From: Chrysomallon squamiferum
Taxonomy: Eukaryota > Mollusca > Gastropoda > Neomphalida > Peltospiridae
Reading direction: 5' to 3'
Length of the DNA stretch: 64,000 nucleotides
NCBI GenBank assembly: GCA_012295275.1
Contig: CM022671.1
Coordinates: 34,086,683 to 34,150,682 of the forward strand
Made by a program: the position numbers and the translations under genes. A model generated the notes under the pieces. It saw nothing but the letters and a program-made list of their open reading frames with translations, did not search any database and had not been told where the DNA came from. This document shows positions 38,447-49,758 of the stretch, in pieces; positions within the stretch are counted from its first letter, which is position 1; every line of letters starts with the position of its first letter.

Positions 38447-39783
38447 GATAATTATCGGGACCTAACACTGTATGTGTAGAGTATTTGCATATCATCAGAT
38501 AAAAATCTCTCCATATATATTACTTATTTTTCTCTTTGATCTGGTGATAATATTATTACCCTTTTGCATTTTTTCTGACACTCAGTATATAATCAGCAGT
38601 TCATCTAAAATGGTGATAAAGTAACATTGTATACCTTTGTTGATATCCTAATCATCTGGAGAGAGAGAAAAAAATAACAACACTATTTCAAAATTTATTC
38701 TTCTTAAATTACGGTTTCAACAAACCAGTAAACAAAAAATAAATAAAAAAAGGTTTACTTTTTGAATGACTCTCAAGAAATATATGTTTATATGACTAAT
38801 GTGTGTACTGTGCATGCATTTGTCTTTGTGTCTTTTTATGTATGTTACCATTGTGTTTGTGTGTGTGTGTATGCACGTATGATGATATATATGTATGTGT
38901 ATCATTTTAACATAATTTTCTGTAGATGATTGTACATTATGATCATATAAAATAAGTACACAACTCCATGGGCTGCTGTTGTTAGCAACATGGAATCTTA
39001 CTTAATGCAAACAAGAATTCACATACATTAGGCTTTTATAATTTCATACATACATCACAGTAACCTTTAATAGCATGCTGAATATTATAAAATATTTATA
39101 AATATATTTAACAGGTACCAGTAGTAGAGTTTCTTCTTTCACTCTAATATTGCAGAAGATGATATTTGGCATTCGCTGTTAAAATGAAATACATTTATTT
39201 GTTTTATTGTTTATGCTGTAACAGTGTACTTTTCTACTTTGATGTAGTTTTGCACCTAATTAACAACTAATCAAATGAGTGTGATAAAATCATGATAAAT
39301 ATTCTTAATTTAGGTCCATTACTATGTAATATATATATATTGTTACATTATGACCGTTAAAAATAATACATTTTAAAATTGTTTTTAACAAAGATTCTTA
39401 TCTTTTTAATGTATGACCTCTGAGTTTCCTTTATGTAAACTATTAACATAAGTACAAAATATTTAATATGTAGTAGAGAATTACTGTAACATATGATCAA
39501 ATTAAAAAGTAAAAAAAATAAACAATCACATACATAAAAAAAAGAAAAAAAAGTATTAATAATAATAATAATAATAAATACATAAATACATAAATACGTA
39601 AATCTTTTTGTTTTTCTATAAGTTTTTTCAAATACATATTTTGAATAATTCATTATATAATCAATCATATTTTAATGAAATATTATTCTGAAGCATTGAA
39701 AATGTTTTTGTATCTAATGTTTTACGTTTTATTTTGTTTCACTTTTTATTCTAGTAATAATTTATTACTCTTAGATAATTAAA

Positions 39784-39859
39784 AAATAATAATAATTATT
39801 ATTATTTAAATACTAATTAATTTTTTTTTTTTTTATTTATTTATTTATTTATTTATTTA

Positions 39860-39886
<27 letters not shown>
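39784..39886. repeat. AT-rich tract with (TTTA)n and long T-runs
   Basis: AAT/ATT repeats, a T-run, (TTTA)n and a further T-run of over 20 bases follow each other. Confidence 0.85.
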
Positions 39887-39891
<5 letters not shown>

Positions 39892-42800
39892 TAATGATGA
39901 ATTTATTATTTGTATTAAGCCTATATTTAAATTTAATTATGAAAATTGTTAAAATGTGGATTATAATACAACACCTTAGTCATCATAATAGTGAAGGTAC
40001 GAAATGGGTTTTAACTGGTATGCTTAATGAATGCCAAATGCTGTAAAAAGTGTATTGGTATTGATTTTATGACAATTAATTTATTTTAGGTAATAGTATT
40101 ACTTTTACCAAGACTTTACTACCTATACATTAATATTAATCTGGTCATAAATACATATTTATTATTATTGTTTTTGTTAATGTTGTTGTTATTGTTGTTG
40201 TTGTTGTTATTATTATTATTATTGTTATCATTATCATTATTATTATTGTTATTATTTCATAAATATAGTTTCATTAATGCACAAAATTATTTTTATGTTC
40301 AGAAGAACCAAAAAGGAATGGAATTATTATTATTATTATTATTTAATTATTTAGTTATTTAATCTTATTCTTTTTAAAATTCTGAAAGGATACGTGTTTT
40401 ATCTTTATTATTTATTAAATGGTCAGTATTTGTGTAAATATACAGTGTATTGTCTTTCAAGGAGGTCATCAGCTGCATTTGTCCTATAGAAACATCCCCT
40501 GCCTGCTAAAGTCCAGCTGGAATAATACTGTCAAATAACTAGAAAGCAGCAACAGCTACTGTAGCAACAACAACCACCATAATAATAACAACAATAAAAA
40601 ATCCCTGTTATACTGATACAGATGAATGGATACTAACAAACAATATTTGATAGTTTAAAAAAAAAAAAAAAAAAAAATAAATTTAGTAATTCTGTTGGTT
40701 ACCAAGTGTTCATTAAGAATGCCAGTTGTGACCTATTTTTCTGTAGGCTTTATAAAGGCTACTGGGGTATTATTTATAGCAAAAGCTACATATAGTTTCA
40801 TAAAATCTGGCACATTTTTACTAATTTAAACATACTTGAGTTACTGCTCATATTAAATAATTATATTTAATAAAGTTATTATTCTTTTATTAACACAGCT
40901 ATTTTGCAGTATATTGTTTGTACTGAAGGCTGTATAAATGTTATTTTTTAATGTTTCTGTTCTTATTGCTTATTATCTTGCTTTTACTTTTGTATTTTAA
41001 TTTTTACGTTTTACTTTTTTATTATGTTTTTAAAAGTAATTAAATGTTAATAATTTTTAATTTTAAAATTAATTCCTTCGTCTCGAGTAATTTTTCCTTT
41101 AAATTTATTTATCTTTCTTTTTTTTTTTCTTTATTCTAGTAATTTATTATTCATTATTAGGTAATAATATTTTTTATGTTTTTCTTTACGTTGCATGTAT
41201 TTGCATTAGGTTTTTGTTTTTCTTTTCCGCACCCTCTTTCATCTATTTATGGTAGCTCATTAAAACAGTTAAGTAATATCCTGTTACATATTAAATGTTT
41301 GTATTTTCATACATTATTATTTTTTTTTAGTATATATTTTTATAATTACTTCTATTAAAGTTTTCAATAATTCATTCAAATTAGTTCAGGCAGGTAACAC
41401 TCATATATTAAATTTTTTTCTATCTTTGTTTGAATCTAATTCATGTTACTGTATACATTAAGGTATTTATATTTTTGTTTATTTAGTTATTTATTTAATT
41501 ATTTTTTTATTTTTTTATTTATTTATTTTTTTCTAAATTTATTTGTTTATTTTGTTGTTTTTGTTTATTCAGTATGGTTATTAAAGGATTATAAATTTTT
41601 CATTTTCATTTTCTATTACATAACATTTTTGCATCTCATTCTCTGCACAGTTTTGTATTAACGTCTAGCAGGATCAACAGTACTGTATTATTATTAATAT
41701 TTATTTATCTAATTAATTAATTTTATTTTGGGCTTGTTCCTTTTATCTCTTTTTTCTTTTTCTAATAAGTTAAGAAATGTTTTTGATAAATTTACATTTT
41801 TTGTGAACCTCTATATATATTTTTGTTTTTGTTTTTGTTTTTGTTTTTGTAATGTTAAAAAAAAAAAAAATTTTTTAATTACATTTTTATTTTTTTAAAT
41901 AATTAATTACATTGTATAAGTAATTTCTTACCACATGTTAAGTTTTTTGCAGCCATGTCTGCATTGTGTCTACATATGCTGTGTCTATCTCTGCTTGCAT
42001 TTCCTCTGTTTTGTTTATACATGTTGTTGTTGACACCAAACTGTGACCCATTGTTATCAGTTTTTATGTCACAGCTGTAGGGCTTCTAGGTCTTTGTTGT
42101 TGTTCTGGACTAGGAAAAAATAATAACACAGCAACTGTGTTTACATAACATACATTATTTACAGAAACCCTCTGAACAAAAGAAAGGCTGGGAAAAAAAA
42201 AAAGGAAAGAAAAACAAATTCCTCCATTCGCTACATCACCAACAAGCAGACAAAGGATTTCTTTTCTCTGCCTCCGTTTTCCAATATTTCCTTATCTGTA
42301 CATTTATATCAGGCCTCATACGATTATCCAGTTTGATTTCTGTTACTGCAACACAAACTGTTACTAGTGGACAGTACTAGAATGTATGTTTGTGTGTTTG
42401 TGTGTGTTTATATGTGTTCTTGTGTGTTTATATGTGTGCATGGATATTTGTCTGTGTGTATGTATATATGTAAGTGAATATATATGTGTTGTTTGTGCAT
42501 GAATGTTTGTGTGTGTGTGTTTATGTGTAGTGTATCTGTGCACAAGTGTATAATGTGTGTGAATTTGTGCATGGGTGTGTGTGTTATATATATTTCATGT
42601 GGACTGAATTAGTACAACAAAAATAACATCCTGATGTTTACAGACAGGGCAAGATTTAATTTTTTTTAAATTTTTTTATTTGTGTGTGGCTGCATGTGTA
42701 TTATGATCTATATAATATAAAAGCAACAAAAGTATGATGCTTAAGACACATAATTAGAATTTATAAATGTATTATTTTTTTTATTAAGTATTAGTATATC

Positions 42801-42899
42801 TTAAGTAATCTGAACACAAAGGCCTAATACCTGCAAAAAGCACAAAAATAATTCTGAATATATATGTGTGTGTGTGTGTGCTGTGATACATATATCTTA

Positions 42900-43281
42900 A
42901 GTGATTTGAATTGGTACAACAACAGCAGTTCGATATTTATGGTCAACAGCTCTGCGAGATCTGTGGCTCTTTTAATAATAATGTCAACAGAAATATCAAA
43001 GACGTATTGGGTGTTATTTAGTGGTTGCTGGCTGTTGAGCTGGGTAGGTCTATTAAAAGCCTGGCAGCTTGCTTGTTTGGGGCGTACTTTGTCAGCACGA
43101 TTGATAAAAGCTTTCTGAGCTTGTTTATATCTTTTTGTATAGCTGGCTCGGGCCAGCTGACTATTTATAATTGATTTGTTTACGCAAATGTCAGGGCTCC
43201 TCTTGTTTACACAGTTGGGGCTGGCTGGATGCCATCTTGTTTATGGCCTCATGCTCATTGGCGTGGTGGTAAACTGTACTT
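42900..43281 (+). promoter_or_regulatory. foxp: Candidate internal promoter/enhancer of FoxP
   Basis: A complex block of about 380 bases ends at the ATG of a possible internal first exon. It holds four TGTTTAY forkhead-type motifs within 125 bases (43122, 43177, 43204, 43238), an octamer-like ACGCAAATG next to one of them, and GGCTCGGGCCAGCTG near 43145. Its position directly upstream of an in-frame, ATG-led extension of a conserved exon suits a promoter for a short isoform. There is no clear TATA box. Confidence 0.4.
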
Positions 43282-43597
43282 ATGAAAATGCAGAACACAG
43301 AAGGAGGGAAGTATTTCAAAAATACATCCCTGCTGTCTGATGGTGTATTGTTAGCTGATAGCATTTACACTGAAACTCAGTCAGAAACGAAGGCTTATCT
43401 GAAACATACTGTTCCAAAGGATAATTGTACTCGTATTAAATCAGAGTTTGGGGACAGACACACAAAAAATAGAAACACTCTTGACACACAGACAGACATG
43501 TGTTCCCTTATGACTATGCCTCCATTTGGGTTGCCTCCCATGAACCCTGTTGGTTATAACCTGTATATTCAGGGTCTGTTGTCCTCTCCCTCTTCAG
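43282..43597 (+). CDS. foxp: Possible alternative first exon of a short FoxP isoform
   Basis: The frame of the conserved exon at 43598 stays open for 316 bases upstream, to ATG 43282, with a TAA at 43270-43272 just before it. In DNA this AT-rich, 105 codons without a stop is unusual. The peptide starts MKMQNTEGG and ends MTMPPFGLPPMNPVG, YNLYIQGLLSSPSS before the conserved part; it has protein-like composition and no simple repeat. A transcript starting here would lack the whole glutamine-rich N terminus yet keep zinc finger, zipper and forkhead, like naturally short FOXP forms. The first ATG has a weak context (CTTATGA); ATGs at 43288 and 43498 are better. It might instead be intronic and open by chance. 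Confidence 0.5.
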
Positions 43598-43795
43598 GTA
43601 TGATGTCTCAGGCCGAAATTCAGCAGTTGTGGAAAGAAGTGGCAGCCCAGACTGGCTTGGAAGACACATCAATGAAAAACAACCTCAATGGGTTGACGAT
43701 ACCTTCAGTTCCAGTGGCAGCAACCCAGTCTCCAATTTTACCAACACCCAACTTCACTAATGGAGGTTTGCCCACTGACGGCTTGTTATTTCCAG
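43598..43795 (+). CDS. foxp: FoxP exon with the IQQLWKEV motif
   Basis: The acceptor TCTCCCTCTTCAG ends at 43597; the exon starts with two bases (GT) that complete the AGT serine begun in the previous exon, and ends in phase 1 at CCAG|GTAAGT. It encodes MMSQAEIQQLWKEVAAQTG, matching the LSPAEIQQLWKEVTG motif that vertebrate FOXP proteins carry between the Q-rich region and the zinc finger. A Thr/Pro/Asn-rich linker follows to GLLFPG (residues 228-293). Because the upstream frame is also open, the pyrimidine tract of this acceptor doubles as possible codons in the short isoform. Confidence 0.93.
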
Positions 43796-44439
43796 GTAAG
43801 TGTTGTTTGCTTTATCATTGGTGTTTATCATTTACTGTGTTTTTGTTGTTCGTGTATTTGTTGTAGATCAAAGAAATCCCAAAATGGAAGTGAAAATTAT
43901 AATTTGTGGTTAGTTTTTGTTCAAAAATATATGTTATTTTGTATTTAGAAAAATAAAAAAACAGCTTTAATAGGATATTAATTCTATTACGTTCTGTTTT
44001 TGTTTCGTAAACAGAAAAAAGAGATTTTTACTGTTTTTAATTTTAAACAAGCAGTTTTAAAGAATTGTTAGACAAATTAAAATGAAATGTTTATATAGCA
44101 ACAGCACTGAGAGTTGTGTCCCTTGTCCTTATTAGTAATGGACGCCTTTACTACTTTTAAAACTATTAATACAGTAAAACGTCACTCTGTGTAGGACCAG
44201 CCATAGAAACAACATAGGTTAAACAAAAGAAAGAAATTAGTCATAATGTTTCATAGATTATCTTTTGATATCTTTGTTTCCTAAAAATCATGTACAAATT
44301 GTTTTTTCTTCCTTTAATGGCTGTTAAACGATCCTTATTAAGCATGTATTGATATTCTAATACTTCCCTTTAACAGTGTGATCAAATCTATATAGATATG
44401 CAACAGTATTCAGTTGAAGTCAAATGTATTAGGGAGTAG

Positions 44440-44600
44440 GCTGTTAGTAAGTGGTTAGATAGCTGGCCTTACGCTTGATCAAGCATTGTTCATCTGTGTA
44501 ATTGTTGGACTATTTCCAGTTCCAGCACTGCTCCATTATGGGTTCATCAAAGGCATTCATTTGTGCTTTCTTGTACTTGAATAACTGTTGATTACTGTTA
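44440..44600 (+). mobile_element. Possible degenerate tRNA-derived SINE
   Basis: TAAGTGGTTAGATAGCTGGCC near 44449-44469 resembles a tRNA D-arm and A-box as in many SINE heads. About 60 bases on, TTCCAGTTCCAGC is at best a poor B-box. Complex sequence continues to about 44600. Weak call. Confidence 0.25.
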
Positions 44601-44982
44601 AGAGCCATCACATCTGGTTTCCTTTCTGGCACCATTTTAATGAAAAACAGTCTTAAACTCCTGTTTTATTGTTCTTAGAAAACATATTGTTTAACTGATT
44701 GATGGTTTGATCTATCATTAATATTATTATCTTTATTTTTTTTAATGAAGATTAATTTTAAATTCTACAGGGAAATGGCAAGAATATACATGTCTAATAC
44801 TTTATAGAATCTATTTGTGTTTTTAAATTAAAAGTTTAAAAATCTTAATTAATATTAAACCATTAAGTTTATAGCAATCTGCTTAAAAATACAACAAAAC
44901 ACTGTCCCACAACAAGAGATAAGTAAATATAAATTTAAAAAAAGGCTAAAACATTAAACCAAAATACAATGTATATAATCAT

Positions 44983-44989
44983 TTGTGTG

Positions 44990-45048
<59 letters not shown>

Positions 45049-45081
45049 GTGTGTGTGTTTGTGTGTGTGTGTTTGTGTGTG
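44983..45081. repeat. (GT)n microsatellite
   Basis: A long GT run with TTTG interruptions. Confidence 0.9.
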
Positions 45082-45364
45082 ATTAGAAAAAAAACAATAA
45101 ATGTTGAATATTGGTTTGGAATAACTTCACATAAACATCTAAATTTAATAGCCATGTTTACTTGTAACTTCTGTAAGATGAATTAGTATGTGAAGGAAGG
45201 TAGATAAATAAACATACCATTTAGTTTTTTTAGTTTCTGTTTTTTGAACTGGTTCAACTATTCCAGAAAAAAAGATGTATTATTTTGTATTTATTGACTT
45301 TAAATAAACAAACACTATTATGTAAATATAGCTATTTATTAAAACCTTCACATCACTGACACTT

Positions 45365-45371
45365 GACAGAA

Positions 45372-45406
<35 letters not shown>

Positions 45407-45470
45407 ACATGTTTATCTGGATACAGTTGTTTGTTAGAACATAATCCTCAGTTTGCCTGTACTGCCAGAA

Positions 45471-45521
<51 letters not shown>

Positions 45522-45660
45522 AATAGTGTTATGTAGATTCAGTTCTTTGTTAGAACATATGCTTCAGTTTACTTGTTTGACAGAATAAATAAGCAAATAA
45601 ATACAGTTATGTAGATACATCATTTTTCTTTTGTTGACAGAGTAAATAAATAAATACTCA
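45365..45660. repeat. Composite array: ~55-115-bp units with embedded (AAAT)n
   Basis: Four units start GACAGAATAAATAA or a variant (near 45367, 45466, 45583, 45640) and carry different numbers of AAAT repeats. The first three continue into a shared non-repeat part with GGATACAGTTGTTTGTTAG, AACATA and CAGTTT. The array is therefore a minisatellite whose units each contain a microsatellite. Confidence 0.75.
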
Positions 45661-46969
45661 AAGTAAATTAAACATTTTTATTAATTATTTTTTGATGAAA
45701 ATGTGTTTTCTGTATATATTATTATATAGATTAAAAAAAAAAAAATATATATATATATATATATTTATAGTAATAATAACTTTGGCAACAACAACAACAA
45801 CAAAAAGAAATTTTAATAACCAAATGTAACAGAAATGTTTCTTTATTCACTGGGTGTTTCTTTTTGTTTTGTTTTTTTGTTGTTTTGTTTGGGTGCTGAC
45901 CTCTTCTGTTTCTGCTTCTTTTATTTTAAATTGTATTTCTTAATGCTTTGATTTTGTATAAAGTAAAATTATAAAAAAAAAGAGAAGAAAAGAAAAGAAA
46001 ATCTCAGCCAGATAAAACATTTACTGTGACCGATAAATCAACTATAAAATATCTAATTTTAAAAGATAACGAACACCCAAGAGAAACTTGTTTTTTCTTA
46101 TTAACAAAATACGCTAACATTTTTAGCTGTCTGCACCTTGATACTTAATACCCTGTGGTTGATACATGTTGTTATCCAAACACTTGAATACAATCAGAGA
46201 TTCCTTCCTCTTCTCTCCCTTCTCTTTATCCCAGAAATTTATTATCAGTTAGATCAGCTCTTTTTATTGCTACCCAGCATTGTAAAATAAATGGTGTTAC
46301 CCTCATATAACAATTCTGATGTGACCATCATGTCAGAGGGTTAAAAGTGCAGGGAAAAGAAAGAACTTGTAGTAGGTTAACAGAACAAAATTTTCATTGT
46401 TTCTACTGGTGGTCGTGCTTTTTTGTATATATTTAAATCAAACATTTAATATATTAAAAAATATACACACTCTCTTTCTCTGTCTCCCTCTCTGTTTCTT
46501 CCTTTCTGAGTCTGCCTATCTGTGTGTGTCTATATTTCTTTCTTTCACTCTGTGTCTTTTTCACTCACTCTCTCTGACAGAGACACAGACACACTGACAC
46601 TGTCACACACCACTCATCACTCTCATTCAAACTGATGCACCAGCATATATATTAGTTTAAAACATTTTAAAAGCACATTACCTCTTATCAAGATTATTTA
46701 ATTCTGTTCTCAAAATAGATTTATTAAATTATTCAAAAGAACTCCCTTTTGTCATTAATATTTATCCATATATAATGCCCATCACGTCTGTTACATCTAA
46801 AAAATTAACATACATTTTTCACACACACACTCATACACACACACACACACACACACACGTGCGGCAAACACAAATGCATGCAAGTGTGCACAATAAATAG
46901 AGTAAAAAAAATATATATATTTTTAATGTTACTAAAATACTGAAGTCTAAAATTGACTGCTGTTGTTTT

Positions 46970-47350
46970 CTGTAATATTAACATTTTGTTTTCATTCCAT
47001 TTTCGTATGATAATATTTTTGGCTTTCTTTGACTGTGGGCAAGCTAAATGCAGAAACGTTTCAGATTTGAGATTGAACTAACAGGCCCGCCATGTTGTTT
47101 TCTTTATATTCTGGTGGCAGTTTTGTCTGGGCTCCAGTTTTGCTCTCCACTAAAATAAATAAACAAAATATGAATGACTCAGCCATGTATGGCTTGTCTT
47201 ACATCAAATGGTAAACTAGCAGGATGTTTACACAAGTTGCGATGTTTACTGTATCCAGGGTGTGTTGTTTAGAATCGGTAACACAAACCCAGGGAATAAA
47301 CACAGCAGCCTGACCTCCATACAAATAACAATCCCACTAGCTGATTCAGA
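46970..47350. promoter_or_regulatory. foxp: Candidate conserved non-coding element with paired forkhead-type sites
   Basis: This complex block has two direct GATGTTTAC copies (cores at 47225-47231 and 47243-47249, 18 bases apart), an AATAAACAC on the other strand near 47298 and an AP-1-like TGACTCA near 47175. It stands out in composition from neighbouring tracts. Function is inferred. Confidence 0.4.
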
Positions 47351-47529
47351 TAATTTGTAAATATTCTGAGATTCACACAGATAATTGGATTTTTAGTCTA
47401 AATGGATCTTGTGTTGATATTGCTTTTCGTTTCAAATCCTAGTTATCAGCTAAAAAAAAAGATATAAAAAATTATTATTATTATTGTATTAATATATATA
47501 TAAAATTATACACATATACATATGTATGC

Positions 47530-48010
47530 AATTGATTAAAAATAATAAAAAGATGGAAAAACAAAAAAGTGAAAATAAAACAAAAGCAGAAAATAGACAA
47601 AGAAAAAATATGAAGAAGTGAAACAAGAGTGAAAGAAGAATTTTGAAACTGATAAAAAAATTTACAAAGTAAAAAGGAATAACAAATTGAAACTAATATA
47701 AAATTGAAACAAAGAAAATCTGAAACAAAGTTAAGTGAATTAAATAATAAAAAAAAAAGAAAAAAGGACAATTTAATTCAAGTAAAAAACGAAGAAAAGG
47801 AAACAACAAAAAAACAAAACAAAGATGATAAAAAAAATGAAAAAAGAAGAAATAGAAACAAGAAAAAAAATGAAAAATGAAGTAAAATGAAACAAAGACA
47901 TAAAACTGAAGCAAAGATGATAAAAAGTGTAACAACAAAGAAAAACAACTGAAACAAATAATAATAATAATAACTATAATAAAAAAAAAAAAAATGAAAC
48001 CGAAAAGCAA
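47530..48010. repeat. A-rich, pyrimidine-poor degenerate repeat
   Basis: About 480 bases have few C or T on the + strand and recurring GAAAC(AAA) and AAAGATGATAAAAA words. The minus strand therefore shows long Phe/Leu/Ser-rich open frames, which are artefacts of composition. Confidence 0.7.
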
Positions 48011-48089
48011 AAGAAAATTGAGACAATAAAAATATTGTTGAAAATTTCTCGAGAAGATTTCTGGTGAAATAAAAACACAATTATCACAT

Positions 48090-48310
48090 AATTACCAATC
48101 AGACAGAGAGAAGTAATTGGTGGTGCTGGAAACATTGAAACAGCGTGTTATTCAAAATAATACTTTCGTCAAGCTTCTCTGCATTGATTTCCAATACTAT
48201 TCCTTTTGCTCCATGCCGAATTGGGGCAAACAACATCGCTTTGTTTACTGCACTGTTATCAACAAGCAAAGCAGGGATGGACCAGTTTATTGAATAGTGT
48301 TATTTTTAGG
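48090..48310. promoter_or_regulatory. foxp: Candidate conserved non-coding element
   Basis: About 220 bases of complex sequence follow directly after the A-rich tract. It includes TGTTTAC at 48242-48248 and CATGCCGAATTGGGGC near 48212. No frame with splice sites is seen. Enhancer status is inferred from composition. Confidence 0.35.
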
Positions 48311-48705
48311 GGGCTCTTGGTTATTTTAGATATTTCATGTTTGAAATGACTCTGTTTTAAAAAGAAAGGGAAATTACATGTTTGTGCGATGTTTGTTATG
48401 TTGCAAGTTTGTATTTAGGTTTAATGATGTATGTAATTATATGTTAGAAAGTAAACTATTTATTTATTAATAAATCTAAGATTACTTTGTGATGAAGATT
48501 AGATATTTGAAATAAAACTATTTTTAAGAAGAACAACAACATTGAAAAAAACAGACTCACTCCATAAAACACTAACAAAACAACAACAAACAAATAAAAA
48601 ACATACAAAACGACAACATAAATGTACATTCACAACAACAACAACACATCAATATAATAAGAAATGAAAACAATTTATAGTCTGCTTTATGGAGAGTTCA
48701 GTGGT

Positions 48706-48756
48706 ATTCATATATGAAATAAACATTTTCATATAGAGTTTATTTCATACATGAAT
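48706..48756. other. 19-bp hairpin
   Basis: ATTCATATATGAAATAAAC (48706-48724) pairs with GTTTATTTCATACATGAAT (48738-48756) with one A-C mismatch and a 13-base loop. The stem is AT-rich. It is shorter than a typical miRNA precursor but more regular than most chance hairpins here. Confidence 0.5.
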
Positions 48757-48935
48757 GTAATTTTTTTTATTTTAACATGTATTTTATTATGGTGAGATGT
48801 GCTGATTTTAAATGTAATTAACATTATTTCATTAATTATATAATATTGCCTGTAACTAATAACTAAATTTTTTTACTTTAACAAAAACTCTTTTAAGTCT
48901 CTGTGTGTTTATGTGTATGTTTGTGTTTATGTGTA

Positions 48936-48940
<5 letters not shown>

Positions 48941-49006
<66 letters not shown>
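48941..49006. repeat. (GT)33 microsatellite
   Basis: A pure GT tract of 66 bases, among the longest in the window. Confidence 0.95.
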
Positions 49007-49007
<1 letters not shown>

Positions 49008-49591
49008 GTGTATGTGTGTTTCAATGAGTGTATATGACAATTTACAACTGAGGGGAATATTTCCAAAAATATTTTGAATTAGGTTAAGATACATATAAAA
49101 GTAACTGTGTACAAGATTTAATTCATTTATGAAAGTATGTGATACATCAATAAATATCTAGATTTCACTTGTAGATGTTAAGAGATAATTTGGGAACAAC
49201 AAAATCAATAAACATCTGACCAGTCTTCATTACATCCACATTAGTTTAGTATTCCAGTCCACTGTTCTATAGTCAGTTTCAGAGTTGAGTTTTCTAAGTA
49301 AGTTTAAAAGGAATTTGATTTCACTAACTTACTTACATTCTAACCATGCATTTATAATAAGCTCGAAACTGAGTCATAAATTTGTTCAAGATGGCATGCT
49401 TTACAGGATGTGAAAGATAAGCATAACCATGCATGCACACATTTGCATTTAGACACAACTACACACACATATACATATAAACATACAAACACACATATAC
49501 ACACGACAAACATACAAAAACACATCAGGTTGATATGAAAACTGATACCATGCTGATAGAAAAAAAAAATATTAGAAAATAAATAAATAAA

Positions 49592-49758
49592 AAATAATTA
49601 AAAGGGGCAGACTTGTAATAAAATCTAGCACGTTTAATCTGCTGATACACAACAAACAAGAGTATATCACTGTAATCTAGTTTTGCTGTAAACATCTGGC
49701 AGGGCGTACATAACTAACCCATACTGAAAAAATGTCACCCTTCAGAAAAAGGGGAGGA
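49592..49758. repeat. Left arm of a ~165-bp inverted repeat
   Basis: This segment, from AATAATTAAAAGGGGCAG to CTTCAGAAAAAGGGGAGG, is repeated in reverse complement at 54917-55083 with only a few differences (near 49631-49634, 49731-49736 and 49752). The similarity may run outward through an A-rich stretch to TTAGAAAA near 49573. It contains GTAAACA (TGTTTAC on the other strand). Both arms lie in the same FoxP intron. No transposase and no A/B-box is seen. Confidence 0.9.

Larger units (their letters stand above)
33937..43597 (+). other. foxp: FoxP intron (9.7 kb)
   Basis: Runs from GTAAGT to CTCCCTCTTCAG. It contains the 2 x 100 bp tandem duplication at 34454-34653, A-runs near 35216-35322, a complex block at 36540-37140, GT tracts at 38297-38446, TTTA and T tracts at 39820-39885, ATT tracts near 40190-40260 and T-rich DNA. 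A complex block at 42900-43281 adjoins the possible internal first exon. Confidence 0.7.

Noticed and set aside
47481-48080. Long Phe/Leu-rich open frames on the minus strand
   Set aside because: They are produced by the A-rich + strand tract; they overlap in all frames and have no protein features.
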